Shown here: positions 43,501 to 54,938 of the stretch, piece by piece
How positions within the stretch are numbered: position 1 is the stretch's first letter
How the letters are laid out: every line of letters begins with the position of its first letter
Origin: Heterotrichella gracilis
Lineage: Eukaryota; Sar; Xanthophyceae; Tribonematales; Xanthonemataceae
Direction: 5' to 3'
Assembly (NCBI GenBank): GCA_032358255.1
Contig: JAULBX010023296.1
Coordinates: 62,001 to 126,000, forward strand
Length of the DNA: 64,000 nucleotides
Translations under genes and position numbers: made by a program
Notes under the pieces: generated by a model
The model's input: only the letters and a program-made list of their open reading frames with translations
Told to the model about the DNA's origin: nothing
Database searches by the model: none

Positions 43501-46500
43501 GGGTTACTATGAATACCCTAGGGTTAAGGCCACCACCGCATGCACAGGCACTCATACCCACTGCCACTAGCTCACCCACCACATCCGCACCCACTCACCC
43601 ACCCACCGCACCCAGGTAGAAAGATAGACATTGCACATGGGCGGCAGCGCCGTAGCCATCACATGCGCACGCGCATCCACAACCACCCATCACCCACGCC
43701 CTGTTCACAGGCATCGTACCATGTGCGCAGGTGTGGGCGCAGCCCCGCAAGCGCCACCGCAAGCAGCACCTGTGGCAGCCGCACCTCATACTCACGTGCC
43801 CGCTGGACGAGGAGGCCATACGCGCTGCGCGCCGCCGCCGCCGCGCCCCGCCCAACCCCTCCATCACACAGATCACGTGGACCAATGACGACCGGCAGGT
43901 GGGGGCTGCCCGGCGTTGCCCTCCCTCTTTTGCTTAATGCCTGTCGTCTGGTGGTTCTCTGTTGGAAGTTTGGCTTGCCTCATTGTGCCCTTTGCTTGCT
44001 CTCGTTACTTTTGGCGTTGCAAGAACACTTTCCAGTTATTTGCAAAAATCTTATTTTCCAAGGTTTGAATTATATGCAACATAACTGTGCGTAACAGCTA
44101 AACTATTATTACAGGAGGGATGGATATAAAGCACAAAATATGTGAGAAATGGGCTGTTTTAATGGCCAAATAGGAGCGACAGACAGAAAAGTAAGAAAGA
44201 AATGGGGTAAAGATGGGGAATTTGCTTACGATGTCGCACGGTGCTCAGGTGGTTGCTGCTGTGACCGACAACAGCGTGCGTGTGTGGGACGTGCACTCTG
44301 GCCAGCTGGTGCACCTGCTGCTGGGGCACAGCGCCTCCATCCACGTGCTGGAGTGCCACCCCACCGACCCCTGCCTGGTGCTGTCTGCGGGCTATGATGG
44401 GGAGGTGGTGCTCTGGGATATACACAAGGGGGTAAAGATGCGCAGGTGAGCGTGTTCAGGGGGTGCCTGGACACCTGCTCGGTGGTTGCCTGGTGCGGTG
44501 CAGCATGCATGTAAATGTTCATGCAATGGAGCGTCACCCGCCAGTCACGCAGCCTGCAATCCCCACACCCCAAACCTCCAGCACGGGATCACCTTCCCCG
44601 CCATTCCTTCCAAGCGGGTGTATGCCAGCCACCCCTTGGCTTGTGCCCCTCACCACCTGCACCACCCCTCCCCTCTCACCCACCCCCCATTCTCTCACCG
44701 TCCCACCACCCCACCCTAGCTCACCATTTCCCTCCCCTCCTCTCTCCACAGCTTCTCCTCCCAGGACACCTACCCGGGCGCCGGGCGCTGGTGCGACGTG
44801 CTGCGCCTGGTGGATGGTCACTTCAGCCCTGACGGGTCCAGCATCGTGGTATCTGACGTGGCGGGCCAGTTCCATCTGTATGGCCTGGGCACGCCCGAGC
44901 TCATGCAGCGCTCGCTGTACGACCAGTTCCTGAACACTGATTACAACCCCACCGTCAGGGACGTGCATGGGGCGGTGATCGATGCCGAGGAGCAGGTGGC
45001 GCCGCACCTCCTGGCGGGCAGGGTGGGTGGTGGGGTGGGGGCATGGGAGGAGGAGGGGTGGGGGCATATGGGTGTGGATTAGGCATGCCGCATGGGACCA
45101 GGCTAAGGGCTCTGAGTGAAGGCTCCGTATCACGATGTGTGAGCAAAGGGTTTTCCGGTGGTGTACAGATGTGTGAGCAAACGGCATGGTATTATGTACA
45201 GTGCATGTTTCACATGTTGTGAGACTTTGCACTGGGTGCGTGCGTGACATGAGGCAGGTCTCTACTGCCATAGTCTGTGCTGTGAGATTTTCTGGGGGAC
45301 ACTTGACCGCCCCCTACCAGTGTTTAGGGCCTGTAGTGGTTAGGGTTCGGAGTGGTCCTTGCCTTGATACCTCGACAGCTTGACATGTGGCAAATTTTGC
45401 AGGGCTGTGCTGTGTGATTTCCTGGGGGACGCCTACCCCCCCGAGTACCAGGCAGCCTACCGCAGCAGGCAGGTGCTGCAGCTGCCCGCCTCGTCCATGC
45501 CGTATCAGCCTGGCGAGCTGCCGGGCGCCCTGCACCAGTCGCCGCCCACGCTCACCGCAGCGGCATGGGAGGCACAGGCAAGTGGTCTGGTCACATGGCT
45601 GTGGCATTTGCACGTGGGGCACATTCTGCAGCCTTGTATTTAGATGGACGTCACAGATTAAAGGCAATTTCGTATCTGAAAACAGGTTGTTTCTGGTGCC
45701 GCTGCATATGCGACCCATGGGGCCGAGGGCTACACTCACCATATGGCATGAAGTATATAAAGAATACCGGAGTAATAATAGCAGCTAATAATAATGGATT
45801 TCTTGTGCAGGAGGCCGGCGGCAACGAGGCAGCTGTACAGGCAGGAAATATAGAAAGAATACCGGAGAAATAATAGCAGCTTATAATGATATTAACTGGA
45901 TTTTTTGGTGCAGGAGGCCGGCGGCAACGAGGCAGCTGTACAGACAGCGGTGGCTGCCGCTGCTGAGCGTGCCATGCAGGCGCTGGTGGATGCGGCGCAG
46001 GACGCGATCGCTGCCCGGGAGGCCGGGCATGGGGCGGGCGAAGAAGAGGAGGGTGTTATTGAGATCGACATCAGCGACGGCGGGCAAGCCCAGGGCGCCA
46101 GGGCTGCGGTGGGGGTGCGTGGTTGTTACTGGCCTGGTGTGGCGGTGGTGATTTATTGCCCTGTGGCGAGTGTCGGGCATGGTGGTGATTGAGTCCGCCA
46201 TTGGCTGGGAGATGGTCTTGTTCAGGCAGCTGCTTACACTTCCATGCTCCTGTGTATGTAAAATTGGAAGGGTCCGTATTCAGTCAGGGCTGCTCCATCA
46301 CCCATACGCTAGCAGTCCATAAACATCCAACAGCATCTGTACACCCACTAATGCATGTAAAAATCTTGCAACCCTAAGCCCTTCACCACGTTGCGTTTGT
46401 GCCTGCAGCGCCGTGCACGCGTGGTGGACTCAGACTCGGGCTCAGAGGCCGAGGACAGCGAGGCGCCAGAGTCATCTCACGACGAGTACGATGATGATGA

Positions 46501-49500
46501 CCCAAGGGGGATTGGCCAGAGGCTGCGCGCACGCAGGTCACACCCACCACCCCACAGGTGCGTGGTGGAGGCGGGTTGTGTACGATCAGAAATCCACGCG
46601 ATGTGACCCCATATGCGCCTGATGGTGTGCAATTGCTTGTGGGTTGTGTTTTGTGATCAGTTGCACTACATTAGGTGCTGTGTAAGAAGAAGAACAGACC
46701 AGGTTTTAAAAAGCATTAAAAACATGCATTTGAAGGGTATACTTGATGGAGAAGAAGTATTTCAGCTTTTGCATGATCTACGACATGTATCTTGAGCAGA
46801 GGTTGCTGATGTCTGTGGCATGTGGTGTGTGTACCAGGCCTGCGGGCCAGGCTGGTGGCAGCAGGGCCAGCAAGCGGCAGCGGGAGCGGGAGCGCGGCGC
46901 CTACGAGGACTGGTCATCCGATGAGGACGTCATGCCCAGCAGCACTGATGAGGGCGAGTCGGATGAGGTACGCAGTTTTTCATTGGATGAGAAATTTTAG
47001 TGGGGGCTCATATCATAGGTTAGGCTTGTCACAAAATACAGGCAGCATGTTCGCCACCACTGATGTTGGTGCAGTTAGTGGCGTCCAATCCGGCGCACTC
47101 CTAAATGCCATGGGCAGACATCGAGCAGGGAACAGAAACGACGATAAAGTATGGTTTAACCATAATACGGTATGCGTGGTACAGATGTGTGCGCGTTGCC
47201 ACATGCATCAGAACAATGACTGGTAGTGTATGTTACTCATGACAGGTCCCGCATTTCGCTGTGCAGGAGGGTGGACGCCCCCGGCGGCGGCGCGCAGCCA
47301 ACCGCCACGCGCGGCCGTGGGTGGACCCGCGGGCGCAGCGCCGCGAACAGCGGGCCGCCGCTGACAGGAATAGGAAGAAAAAGAAGAAGCAGAAGCGGCG
47401 GAGGCTGGCGGACGTGGCGCAGGCGCCCGCCAGCGCCTCGCGTGGGGGCCGCCCCGGGGACCAGTACGCCTGGCTGCAGGTAAGGGTGTTGAGTTTTGGG
47501 GTTAGGGTTTAGGTTCTAGGATTTAGGAGTTTGGGGTTAAGGATCAGTACGTCTGGCGTGGTCGGGGTGCGCACAAAGGCTGACCCTGGCCATGCAGGTT
47601 GTGGTCAAAATGCGCTTCTCTTCTGTCTCCCACAACAGTGGAATGCATGTATATCGCCTGCCTGCAACCTTTGCGCTCTTGCACTTGGGAGGACCAAAGA
47701 GCTGCAGCAGGGATGCCGCCCCCACCCCGCCATGGTTGCTTGCGCCGGAGCGTCTGCATGCGATGCCCTGCAACGCACCCAGCCCCCCTGCCCACCATGC
47801 ACTGCACCGCGCCAGAGCACACCTGACACCCTGCCTGCACCTGTGTGTGTGCAGTCCTGCTCGCACCTGCCGGGCGTGTACGCGCCCCAGCTCGGCGACG
47901 ACGTTGTGTACCTGCGTGAGGGCCACGCGCTGTACCTGGAGAACACGCACAACAAGCGCCGGCCGCCCTTTGCGCAGCTGAGGCCAGCGGAGCCTTGCAG
48001 GTGAGGGGGAGGGGCTGCAGATCTGTAGGGTCCAGGCGATTCTTAGGGTTTTGGAAAACATGGTTTAAGGTTGCACAGCTGAGGCCAGGGGTCGGGGTTT
48101 GTAGGGTCAATGTAGGTTGAATCCCTTCCCAACATATGGCGTTGACTATGTGCACAACGTGGTGTGCATGGGGTGATGTGCACGCCATATGCACATGTAC
48201 TCTGTTCACGGTGGGAAAGAAACAACTAGAAGACCGCAACCAGGGTTGGATCCACTTCTTTGTAGCCTGTTTAGGGGTTTAACCCCCTTCTCGCGTACCC
48301 CTATGCAGGGTCCTGGATGTGCAGTACACCCTGTCCGAGGACGGCAACGAGTACACCCTGGCCAAGCTGCGCCTCATTCTCATGGACCCCGCCTGCCCGC
48401 TGGATGGGAAATGCTTCTGGGCAGAGGTGCCGCCGCCCACCTGCGGACACGCGGAGTTTGTGGTGCCCCGCCAGCGATTCGACAAGGGGGTGGGATACTG
48501 GTGGAAGCGGGGGGACTACTGCAAGGTGTGGGGGGTTGGGGACGGTGGAGGGGGGGCGGTCACCCGGGGTAGCGCGTCGCGTGTGCGTGGCTGTTGGTCC
48601 AGTACCAAAGATGGCATTGTTAAGTTCTCTGGCGTTGCCTCATAATGGGCTACCTGTTGCTTTGGTGCGCCACTTGCTATCTTGTCTTGTTGTCTTTGCT
48701 GCTGTATTGCAGGACCCAGAATGCCCTCCTCTGCTTTGGGCAATCAATGCGCCAGTTCAGGCAGGCAGCGTAAATATTACACTATGTTTTTCCTTTTAAG
48801 GGTTTATATTTAATAATTGTGTGTTTCCTTGCTAGGTGTTCTACCCTGACGAGGACAGCGAAGAGGGGGGCCAGTGGTGGGTGGGCAAGGTGGTGGGGGA
48901 CAGGCACGGCAGCGGCCCACGCGCACAGCACGCCGCTGAGGCCGACCCCTACGGCTGCGGTGGGCTGTGGGAGCGATACGAGGTGGCCTGGGTGCCCGGG
49001 GAAGACGGGGTAAGCTGCAACATTTAGGGTTTAGGGTTGCCTGAATGAAAGGCAACATTTCAGCTATTTGTGTATATAATTTAACAAGTAATGTGCATAT
49101 TTAATTAATTAAATATGATGTAAGGTCTTTTTTCATTTTACCAAATTTGCACCACACCCTGACCCCACCAGCTCAGCACTTACTGCCCTCCGCCCCGCAG
49201 GTCCTTCTTGACAACAGCATGCAGAGCCCATGGGAGATGTTTGAGGAGAACGCAACACGGGAGCAGGTAAGGCCAGGGGCGCATGGTGCAATGGGGTACT
49301 GCATGCATGATTTAGAGTAGGGGAGCACAGGGCTGCATGATCTCATCTGACTCAGCAGGTCTACAGATCCGGAAGTCAACAATCAGTATGAACATTGCAA
49401 GGCCGTTTTGCTGAGGCTAAGTGACACTCTGGCTGTACTTCTGCAATGCATGAATCGTACTGACCAACAGCGTACTTCAATTACTAGGTACCGGAAATAC

Positions 49501-51769
49501 CTGCCATTACTAATATTTGCATTGATAGTATCAATTTAATACAGTATCAATTTCAAATTATGCATTTTTGGAGCAGGCGCGCGCGGAGCTGGGTTGCCTA
49601 GATGAGTCAGTGCGCGAGCGGCTGCTCATTGCCGTTGAGGCCGCCATGACCAACCCCCGCTTTGCCATCTTCAGAGACACGCCACCGCCTGACGCCGCGT
49701 TCAACCAAGGTGGGTAAATTTTGAGTCGACAGGCATGAGTAGGGTGCGATGCATGGTCATTGCGATGTGGCAGCGGGCAGATGGTGAATTTCAAGGTTCC
49801 TTGGGTTGTATTAACCATTGCATTCCCTCTCAAGTAGCCGGGTAGATGATTCGGGGCTGTGGGGGCATATTCTGCCACTCGCCAGGGTGTAAATGTGTTG
49901 GTAAGTGAATGACTGGTATCGTGTAATACATGAACTTGGCAAGCTGTGCCCTTGGCCAACCCCTCGCCCTCCCCATCAACCTCCCCCGCCGCGCTTTTGC
50001 CAACCTCCCCCCCCTCTTTCCACCCCCTTCCCCCGCCGCCCCCCCCCCCTCCCCCCACCTCCCACAGGCCGCTCGGTGGTGTACTACAACAAGGTGGTGC
50101 CCCTGCCGCTGTCCCTGTCAGACATACGGCAGCGGGTGGCCAGTGGGTACTACCGCCAGGTGGAGGGCGTGCGCCACGACGTGCTCACCATCGCATACAA
50201 CGCGGTGCTGTTCAACAAGGAGGGGAGCGAGGCGGCGGCGCTGGCAGAGGGTGGGTGCATAGGGTTTTAGGGTTTAGGGTTTACATTCAGTCATGTCTGC
50301 TAATATCCCCTTTCGAACATCAATGCATGAAATGAATCAATGCATGAAATGCATGAAAATTTAGAACAGACAGTATCCCCAGGAGGACAAAGGGGAGGGG
50401 AGGGACACCGTACTACGGGGTTGCAGCAAAAGTTAAATATCTTAGTGGTGGGATTCATAAAGGGCGCATCATCAGAAAGTATACGTTGCGCATCCTTTGG
50501 CGCGCACGGTCTCCACTGCGTTGTCATGGGCATTGCATGGCATTGGATGGCATACATGGTGAGGGAGGATAGTCACGCCATGCCCCACCGCTGCAGAGCT
50601 TGCGGAGCTGCTGCTTGCTGCCATGGAGGGGCGGCCTGTGGAGTGGCAAGGGGAGGAGGAAGAGGAAGAGGAAGAAGAAGAAGAAGAAGGGGAGGAAAGG
50701 GAGGAGGAAAAGGAGGAAGAGGAGGGTGGGAACCCACTGGCCGCAGTCATGCGGCGGCAGCGCAGCGTGCGGAGTAGGCCCAGGACCAGCGCTGCGCCTC
50801 GCCACCTGTTTCTGGCTGAGGGTGAGCAACCACCAGCGCCAATGCACTCAATTATGCAATGTGTTGCCTGCTGCATCCCCCTTACAAGGAACACAGTTTG
50901 CATCGCATGGGCATGTCCAGTTAACCTACCCAGCCTCATCCACAAACCATTTATGGAGTATGTCCACTGACGGCTTTTGTGTTGTGCCATCAGATACAAG
51001 CGACAGCGGAGCCTCTGAGCCTGCGCCAGCGGCCCCCGCACAGCCTGACAGCGGGCCGCGCATCCTGGTGCGGCTCAACGTTGGGCGCAGCGCCAGCCTG
51101 GGGAGCGGGGAGCAGCCGACGTACAGCACAGATGATCTGCCCGACCCTCCCACAGGGCAGGCCTCTGGCCGCGGCGCGAGAGGGGCAGCGGTGCAGCAGC
51201 GGCAACCGCAGCTGAGCGTTCATGGTGACCATGGCGGAGACGCGATTCGGCGGTCGGGGCGGCAGTCGCGGGCCAGCGTGCGGCTGCATGATGTCGGGGG
51301 CGAGTCGGACGGCGACGGGGGCGCGCGGCATGGCCATGCCGGGGCCAGCACCAGCGGGCGGCGCAGCGGACATGCGGCGGCAAACGGGCACCATGGCGCG
51401 CGGCAGGGCCAGGGGCGCGGGTTTTCCGCCTTTGACGGCACCGCTGGCAATGCCATAGCGCTGGAGCGGCCAAGGCGGGACAGGACCAGCTATGGGATGG
51501 GGCAGAATGGCCCCTTGCCGGTGCAGAATGGGTGGCCCAGCTGGGATGCCAATGGGCTTGAGCATGCACAGGATGGGTCTCCGGGGACCAGCCAAGGCGG
51601 GCGGCGCAGCAGCAGAATTGCAGATGGGTTGGCCCACACTCACATGCTGCACCAGGATGCGCCGTTCCCTGCTGGGCCAAGTGTTGGGCCATCGGGGGCC
51701 ATGCCGACCATGCAGAGCAGGTCTGGCAGGCGGATCAAGGTCAAGCTGAGGCCGCTCACTGACATATGA
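40532..51769 (+). CDS. BRWD/PHIP-like protein: LisH-like N-terminus, WD40 propeller, bromodomain
   Basis: Exons: 40532-40573 (uncertain), 40655-40784, 41026-41175, 41379-41662, 42052-42192, 42517-42831, 43178-43489, 43731-43898, 44249-44445, 44752-45022, 45403-45577, 45914-46114, 46409-46536, 46838-46967, 47267-47479, 47855-48000, 48309-48525, 48836-49009, 49201-49266, 49577-49709, 50068-50250, 50597-50821, 50994-51769; about 1590 residues. Order: EVYFLILHFLAEGPC (BRWD N-terminus), eight WD40 blades from VRGHRLAVYCIAF to VVLWDIHKG, HFSPDG and YNPTVRDVHGAVID blocks, acidic and very basic stretches, FVVPRQRF, VWWVGKV-type and WERYEVAWV blocks, bromodomain half YYNKVVPLPLSLSDIRQRV with AYNAVLFN, a Glu run, and a disordered tail. 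Family members read acetylated histones and act in chromatin or ubiquitin-ligase complexes. Intron 11 is GC-AG; intron 10 fits no canonical borders by one base. The first exon is unsure: 40574-40654 can be read as intron or as in-frame coding. Confidence 0.9.
42950..43018 (+). repeat. Decayed copy of the BRWD exon 6 end in intron 6
   Basis: GCGGGACAGTAGCAGGGATG, GGGCCGGAGGAGGCTGAGCC and CCTCAGCGCAGCGC follow the order and spacing of GCGGGGGAGCAGCAGGCTGG, GGGCGGAGGAGGCGGAGCC and CCTCAGGGCAGCGC at 42759-42827, about 190 nt upstream. Confidence 0.8.
45273..45320 (+). repeat. Decayed copy of the BRWD exon 11 start in intron 10
   Basis: CTGTGCTGTGAGATTTTCTG then GGGGACACTTGACCGCCCCC mirrors CTGTGCTGTGTGATTTCCTG then GGGGACGCCTACCCCCCC at 45404-45442. 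A GTTTAGGG - GGTTAGGGTT tract lies between the copies. Confidence 0.82.
45751..45943 (+). repeat. Tandem duplication of the BRWD intron 11 end plus exon 12 start
   Basis: Unit A (45751-45840) and unit B (about 45844-45943) share AAAGAATACCGGAG, AATAATAGCAGC, GGATTT, a GTGCAG acceptor and then 30 identical coding bases (GAGGCCGGCGGCAACGAGGC on). Both acceptors look functional. Use of unit A as an exon would need the GC-type donor CAG|GCAGGA and would insert EAGGNEAAVQ a second time, in frame. Confidence 0.9.
47541..47562 (+). repeat. Short copy of the BRWD exon 15 end in intron 15
   Basis: GGATCAGTACGTCTGGC repeats GGACCAGTACGCCTGGC of 47458-47474 across a GGGGTTAGGGTTTAGG tract. Confidence 0.65.
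48070..48098 (+). repeat. Short copy of the BRWD exon 16 end in intron 16
   Basis: GTTGCACAGCTGAGGCCAGG repeats TTTGCGCAGCTGAGGCCAGC of 47970-47989; a TTAGGGTTTTGG tract lies between them. Confidence 0.65.
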
Positions 51770-52232
51770 GCCTGAGGGAAGCATGCGCCAAGCCCCGTGC
51801 AGGGTTGGGTGCAGGCGTGGGTGCAGGCTGACCCCGCAATGTTTAAAACAGTTTAAGGCGTAAAAGGGGTTACAATGTGTTCCAACTGCCAGATTCTATT
51901 GTAGAATTTCAGGGGTAAGGGGGGCGGGTATGGGGAAATTTGGTATACAATTACCCAGTCGAAAACTTGGAAATCGCTCCTGGTGGGTAGGACAACCCAT
52001 TGAGATGTAGCGATGTTGCCACCACAACCAGCTATGTCCACAATGGAGGACTGGTACTGCCAGAATTGGAGAACTGCGTGTAAGCTGCTCACAATCCGCT
52101 AGCGCGAAGAAAACTGTACACCGCCACAGCGGGTGCCTGTCAACTGACAAGTGTGGAAATGTTTGTACAAAGGTCATATACAGTCAACTAAAAAGCAGAG
52201 CAAAATAGCTGGACCCTGGCAAATCTCTCACA
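51770..52232. other. Convergent 3' flanks of BRWD and YKT6
   Basis: About 460 bp between two stops. TGTAA near 52080 on the plus strand could serve BRWD, and TTACAA near 51869 (TTGTAA on the minus strand) could serve YKT6. No gene seen. Confidence 0.4.
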
Positions 52233-53007
52233 TCACATCATGCGACAGCACGAGTTGGTCTTCTTTGCTGTCTTGTAGAACATCTGGCTGGCCATGCTCA
52301 GATCATGGCTCTTGTCAACCAGCGAGTCCAGCTTCTCTCCCCTCTCCAGCACGCTCTCGATGGTTCTGTGCAGGATCACTTTGGTTTCGTCCAGCTCCTT
52401 TTGGATGGCCATCAGCTTGTCAGCCTGGTGAGGGTCCTGTGGCACAGACACACAACCAGCGTCACAAAACTGAAGCAGGACACAACCACACCCCACACAC
52501 CGCAGTTCCAACCACCCAGTAGCAGTAAACACCAGCTTCAAAATACGGAACCTGGTGCGCAGTGTCACGTTCAAGATGTCAAGCTGCAAGGCCGGCTCAC
52601 ACACCACGCACCTGGTACTTTGCGAGTGCTGGCTCCAGCAGGGGCATTGCCTCCAGGTTGTCCTCCTGGGCAGTGCGCCATTGGTCGCCCACGATCTGTT
52701 GGAAGTCCTCCAACACCTTGTTCAGTATGCTGAAAGCCGCACGGGCAGGGTACTCCTTGTCGGCGAAAACTATGGCTGCCAAGCCCTCACTGTTTGCATA
52801 TGCATGGCAATAGTATTCGTCCTGCTGCACTGTCTGCCGTTGCCCCTGCTTTGTCCGCTGGATGATGGTCCTGGCTATGAAGATGAGCATCTCCTTCACG
52901 CTGGTCCGCTGGAAGAAGCCAAAGTTGGCGAGGTCTGCTGCCATGCCGTAGAGCAACGGGTCTTTGTCGGGCTGGCATTTCAGGATGCTGATGGCAGTCA
53001 GCTTCAT
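52233..53007 (-). CDS. YKT6: YKT6-type R-SNARE (longin SNARE)
   Basis: Two exons, 53007-52612 and 52436-52233, joined in phase 0; 199 residues, the length of plant YKT6. The N-terminal two-thirds is a longin domain ([36 protein letters not shown]). The SNARE motif follows ([20 protein letters not shown]) with the zero-layer Arg in [16 protein letters not shown]. The C-terminus TNSCCRMM carries the two adjacent cysteines that are palmitoylated and prenylated in this family, so it has no membrane helix. It mediates fusion in ER-Golgi, Golgi and vacuole traffic. The ATG was chosen because MKLTAISIL starts the longin fold; upstream in-frame sequence lacks another ATG. It diverges from LIP2p. Confidence 0.96.
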
Positions 53008-53549
53008 GGTGCCTGCCAGCAACTTGAAAGACCGATAAACTATATGGGCGTCCCAGCCCTCTGAGCTAATAGGTCTTCCTGTTGCTTGCGCTCCTCACAA
53101 AGTGGATCCAACAAGTGGGCTGCCGAGACAACTCGCTGGTTTCACTTTTCAATCCTCAAGTCATGGATTTGCAGAATGGCAAGCCAGACGTTTGAACAGA
53201 ACTTTGTTATACTGCGAGCTGTAAGCGAGTTGACAACGCCGATCCTATGTGTGATCGCAGCAAAAAGACAGCTTCTGTACACAAGTTGTGGGTGATAACT
53301 TTTGCCCGAACGGTCAAGAGGGACTTGGCCTGCAGGCAAGGCTGAATGGGTGACTTTTTGAAGTTATGGTGGGCAAACCCAAACTTGGGCCAACGCGCCA
53401 GCCGCATCGCGTTATATCGCAGCCGTCGCCCATGCACTGGATACGTTGGAGACGTCCTGGTCGCAGCCTAGTGATGGTTTCAGCCTCTGACTAAACCCAC
53501 GCAAATGCATGCATATGGGCGGTGACATGGTACTCGGATCGCAACCGTA
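53008..53549. promoter_or_regulatory. Divergent promoter region (YKT6 / LIP2p)
   Basis: 542 bp between two outward-facing starts must hold both promoters. No TATA box or repeated motif is evident. Confidence 0.35.
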
Positions 53550-54938
53550 ATGGCCGCGCAATTTGCCCACTCAGAGTTGTCGTTGTCAACAACAGTGCGA
53601 TCAAACAGCAGACTAGCAGTCCAGGACCGTGCCCTACCTCGCTCCTGTTGCCCACGACGACCTAGGCGCACGGCATGCATCCTGCATGCTGGGAGGGACC
53701 GACACTGCGTGGTGCACGACTTGTTGGACCAAATAGTGGCATATGAAGAGGTACCTATACTTGAAAGTGTTACACTGTACCTGTATCTTCCGCACACTGG
53801 GGCAAAGCAATGCACTGCAGCAAGGGCACCATGCTACGTGTGCATGATGGCTGCTGTTCACAGCACCTTGTCCCTCAGAAATCAAACATTTCCTCAGGAT
53901 TGGTTCACTTTGAAAATTCAGAACCTTGTTATTGGTGCAGGCATGGGACTGGCAGCACCAGCTGCTGCACGAGGCCTGCGAGCACCCCGAAGGGTTTCAA
54001 GAAACCCTCCTGCTGCTCCAGCACAGTCCCGTGTACACCCTAGGCGCAGGCAGCACCCACGACCACCTCAAGTTTGACACGCAACAGCCACCTCACCCGC
54101 TGTTTGTCACCGAGCGGGGCGGGGAGGTGACGTTCCATGGCCCGGGGCAGCTGGTGCTGTACCCAGTGCTCAACCTGCAGCAGCACCACACGCCTGACCT
54201 GCACTGGTACCTGCGCCAACTGGAGGAGGTGGTGATCAGGTGAGGGGATACCCTGACCATGGTAGTCATTCAGCTCCTAGCAACCCACCGGGCTGCATTG
54301 CAACATCGCCATGGCATTGCATCATCGCCATGCAACAGATACGCCATGGCATTGCAACATCGCCATGCAATGAATACGCCGTGGCATTGCAGCGGTTATG
54401 TGGCTATTGGAGCCAACCTAATGGCCTCTGGTCAATGCAAGGCATAGATCAGGAGGATTTCAATATCTGTGAAATACTTAATCCCTCCTGCATTGACACC
54501 AAACACTTGCAGAACTCTGCGATCAAAATGCTGACCTAATAATCAATGCTCACCTGCAGGGCCCTGGCGCGAGTCTCGGGGCTCCACGCCACCCGGGAGG
54601 CGGGCCTCACTGGGGTGTGGGTGGGTGGCACAAAGGTGGCGGCATGCGGCATCCGCGCCAAGCGCTGGATCACCTACCACGGAGTGGCCCTCAATGTCAC
54701 CACCGACCTCTCCCCCTATGACCACATCGTCCCCTGTGGCATTGCCGACCGCCGCGTGTCCAGCGTCAAGCATCTGCTGTTTGAGCGGGATGGCGTGAAC
54801 AGCGTGAATGACGAGCTGCTGCTGCGGTGCTACAGGGAGGGGCTGCTGGATGCGTTTGCCGAGGTGTTTCAGGTGGAGCTGGACAGGAGCACAGAGCGCC
54901 CTGTGGCACGGCCAGCACAGCTCCTGACAGCTGCTTAA
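53550..54938 (+). CDS. LIP2p: Octanoyl-ACP:protein octanoyltransferase, plastid type (LipB family)
   Basis: Three exons: 53550-53750, 53941-54239, 54560-54938; phases agree, 292 residues. The first 50 residues are rich in Ser, Arg and Ala with almost no acids ([19 protein letters not shown]), fitting a chloroplast transit peptide. LipB core follows: [42 protein letters not shown], the catalytic-type Lys in [18 protein letters not shown] and the Cys in IVPCGI. The enzyme moves octanoyl groups from acyl carrier protein to the lipoyl domains of plastid pyruvate dehydrogenase, the first step of lipoate assembly. A mitochondrial location cannot be excluded from sequence alone. Confidence 0.94.
54294..54392 (+). 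repeat. Small 35-bp tandem repeat in LIP2p intron 2
   Basis: Units 54313-54347 and 54348-54382 (GGCATTGCATCATCGCCATG then CAACAGATACGCCAT) differ at about four positions. Partial units flank them at 54294-54312 and 54383-54392. Confidence 0.8.

Noticed and set aside
44534-45271. 245-codon minus-strand frame opposite BRWD exons 10 and flanks
   Set aside because: It crosses real introns and exons of the BRWD gene and lacks any domain; compositional artefact.
50650-50727. Run of GAG/GAA codons as a microsatellite
   Set aside because: It is in frame inside BRWD exon 22 and encodes the acidic stretch that follows the bromodomain.
50990-51784. 264-codon open frame on the minus strand opposite the last BRWD exon
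   Set aside because: It is the antisense shadow of a GC-rich, Gly/Arg/Ala-coding exon; it has no family resemblance, and the plus frame continues the BRWD gene in phase.
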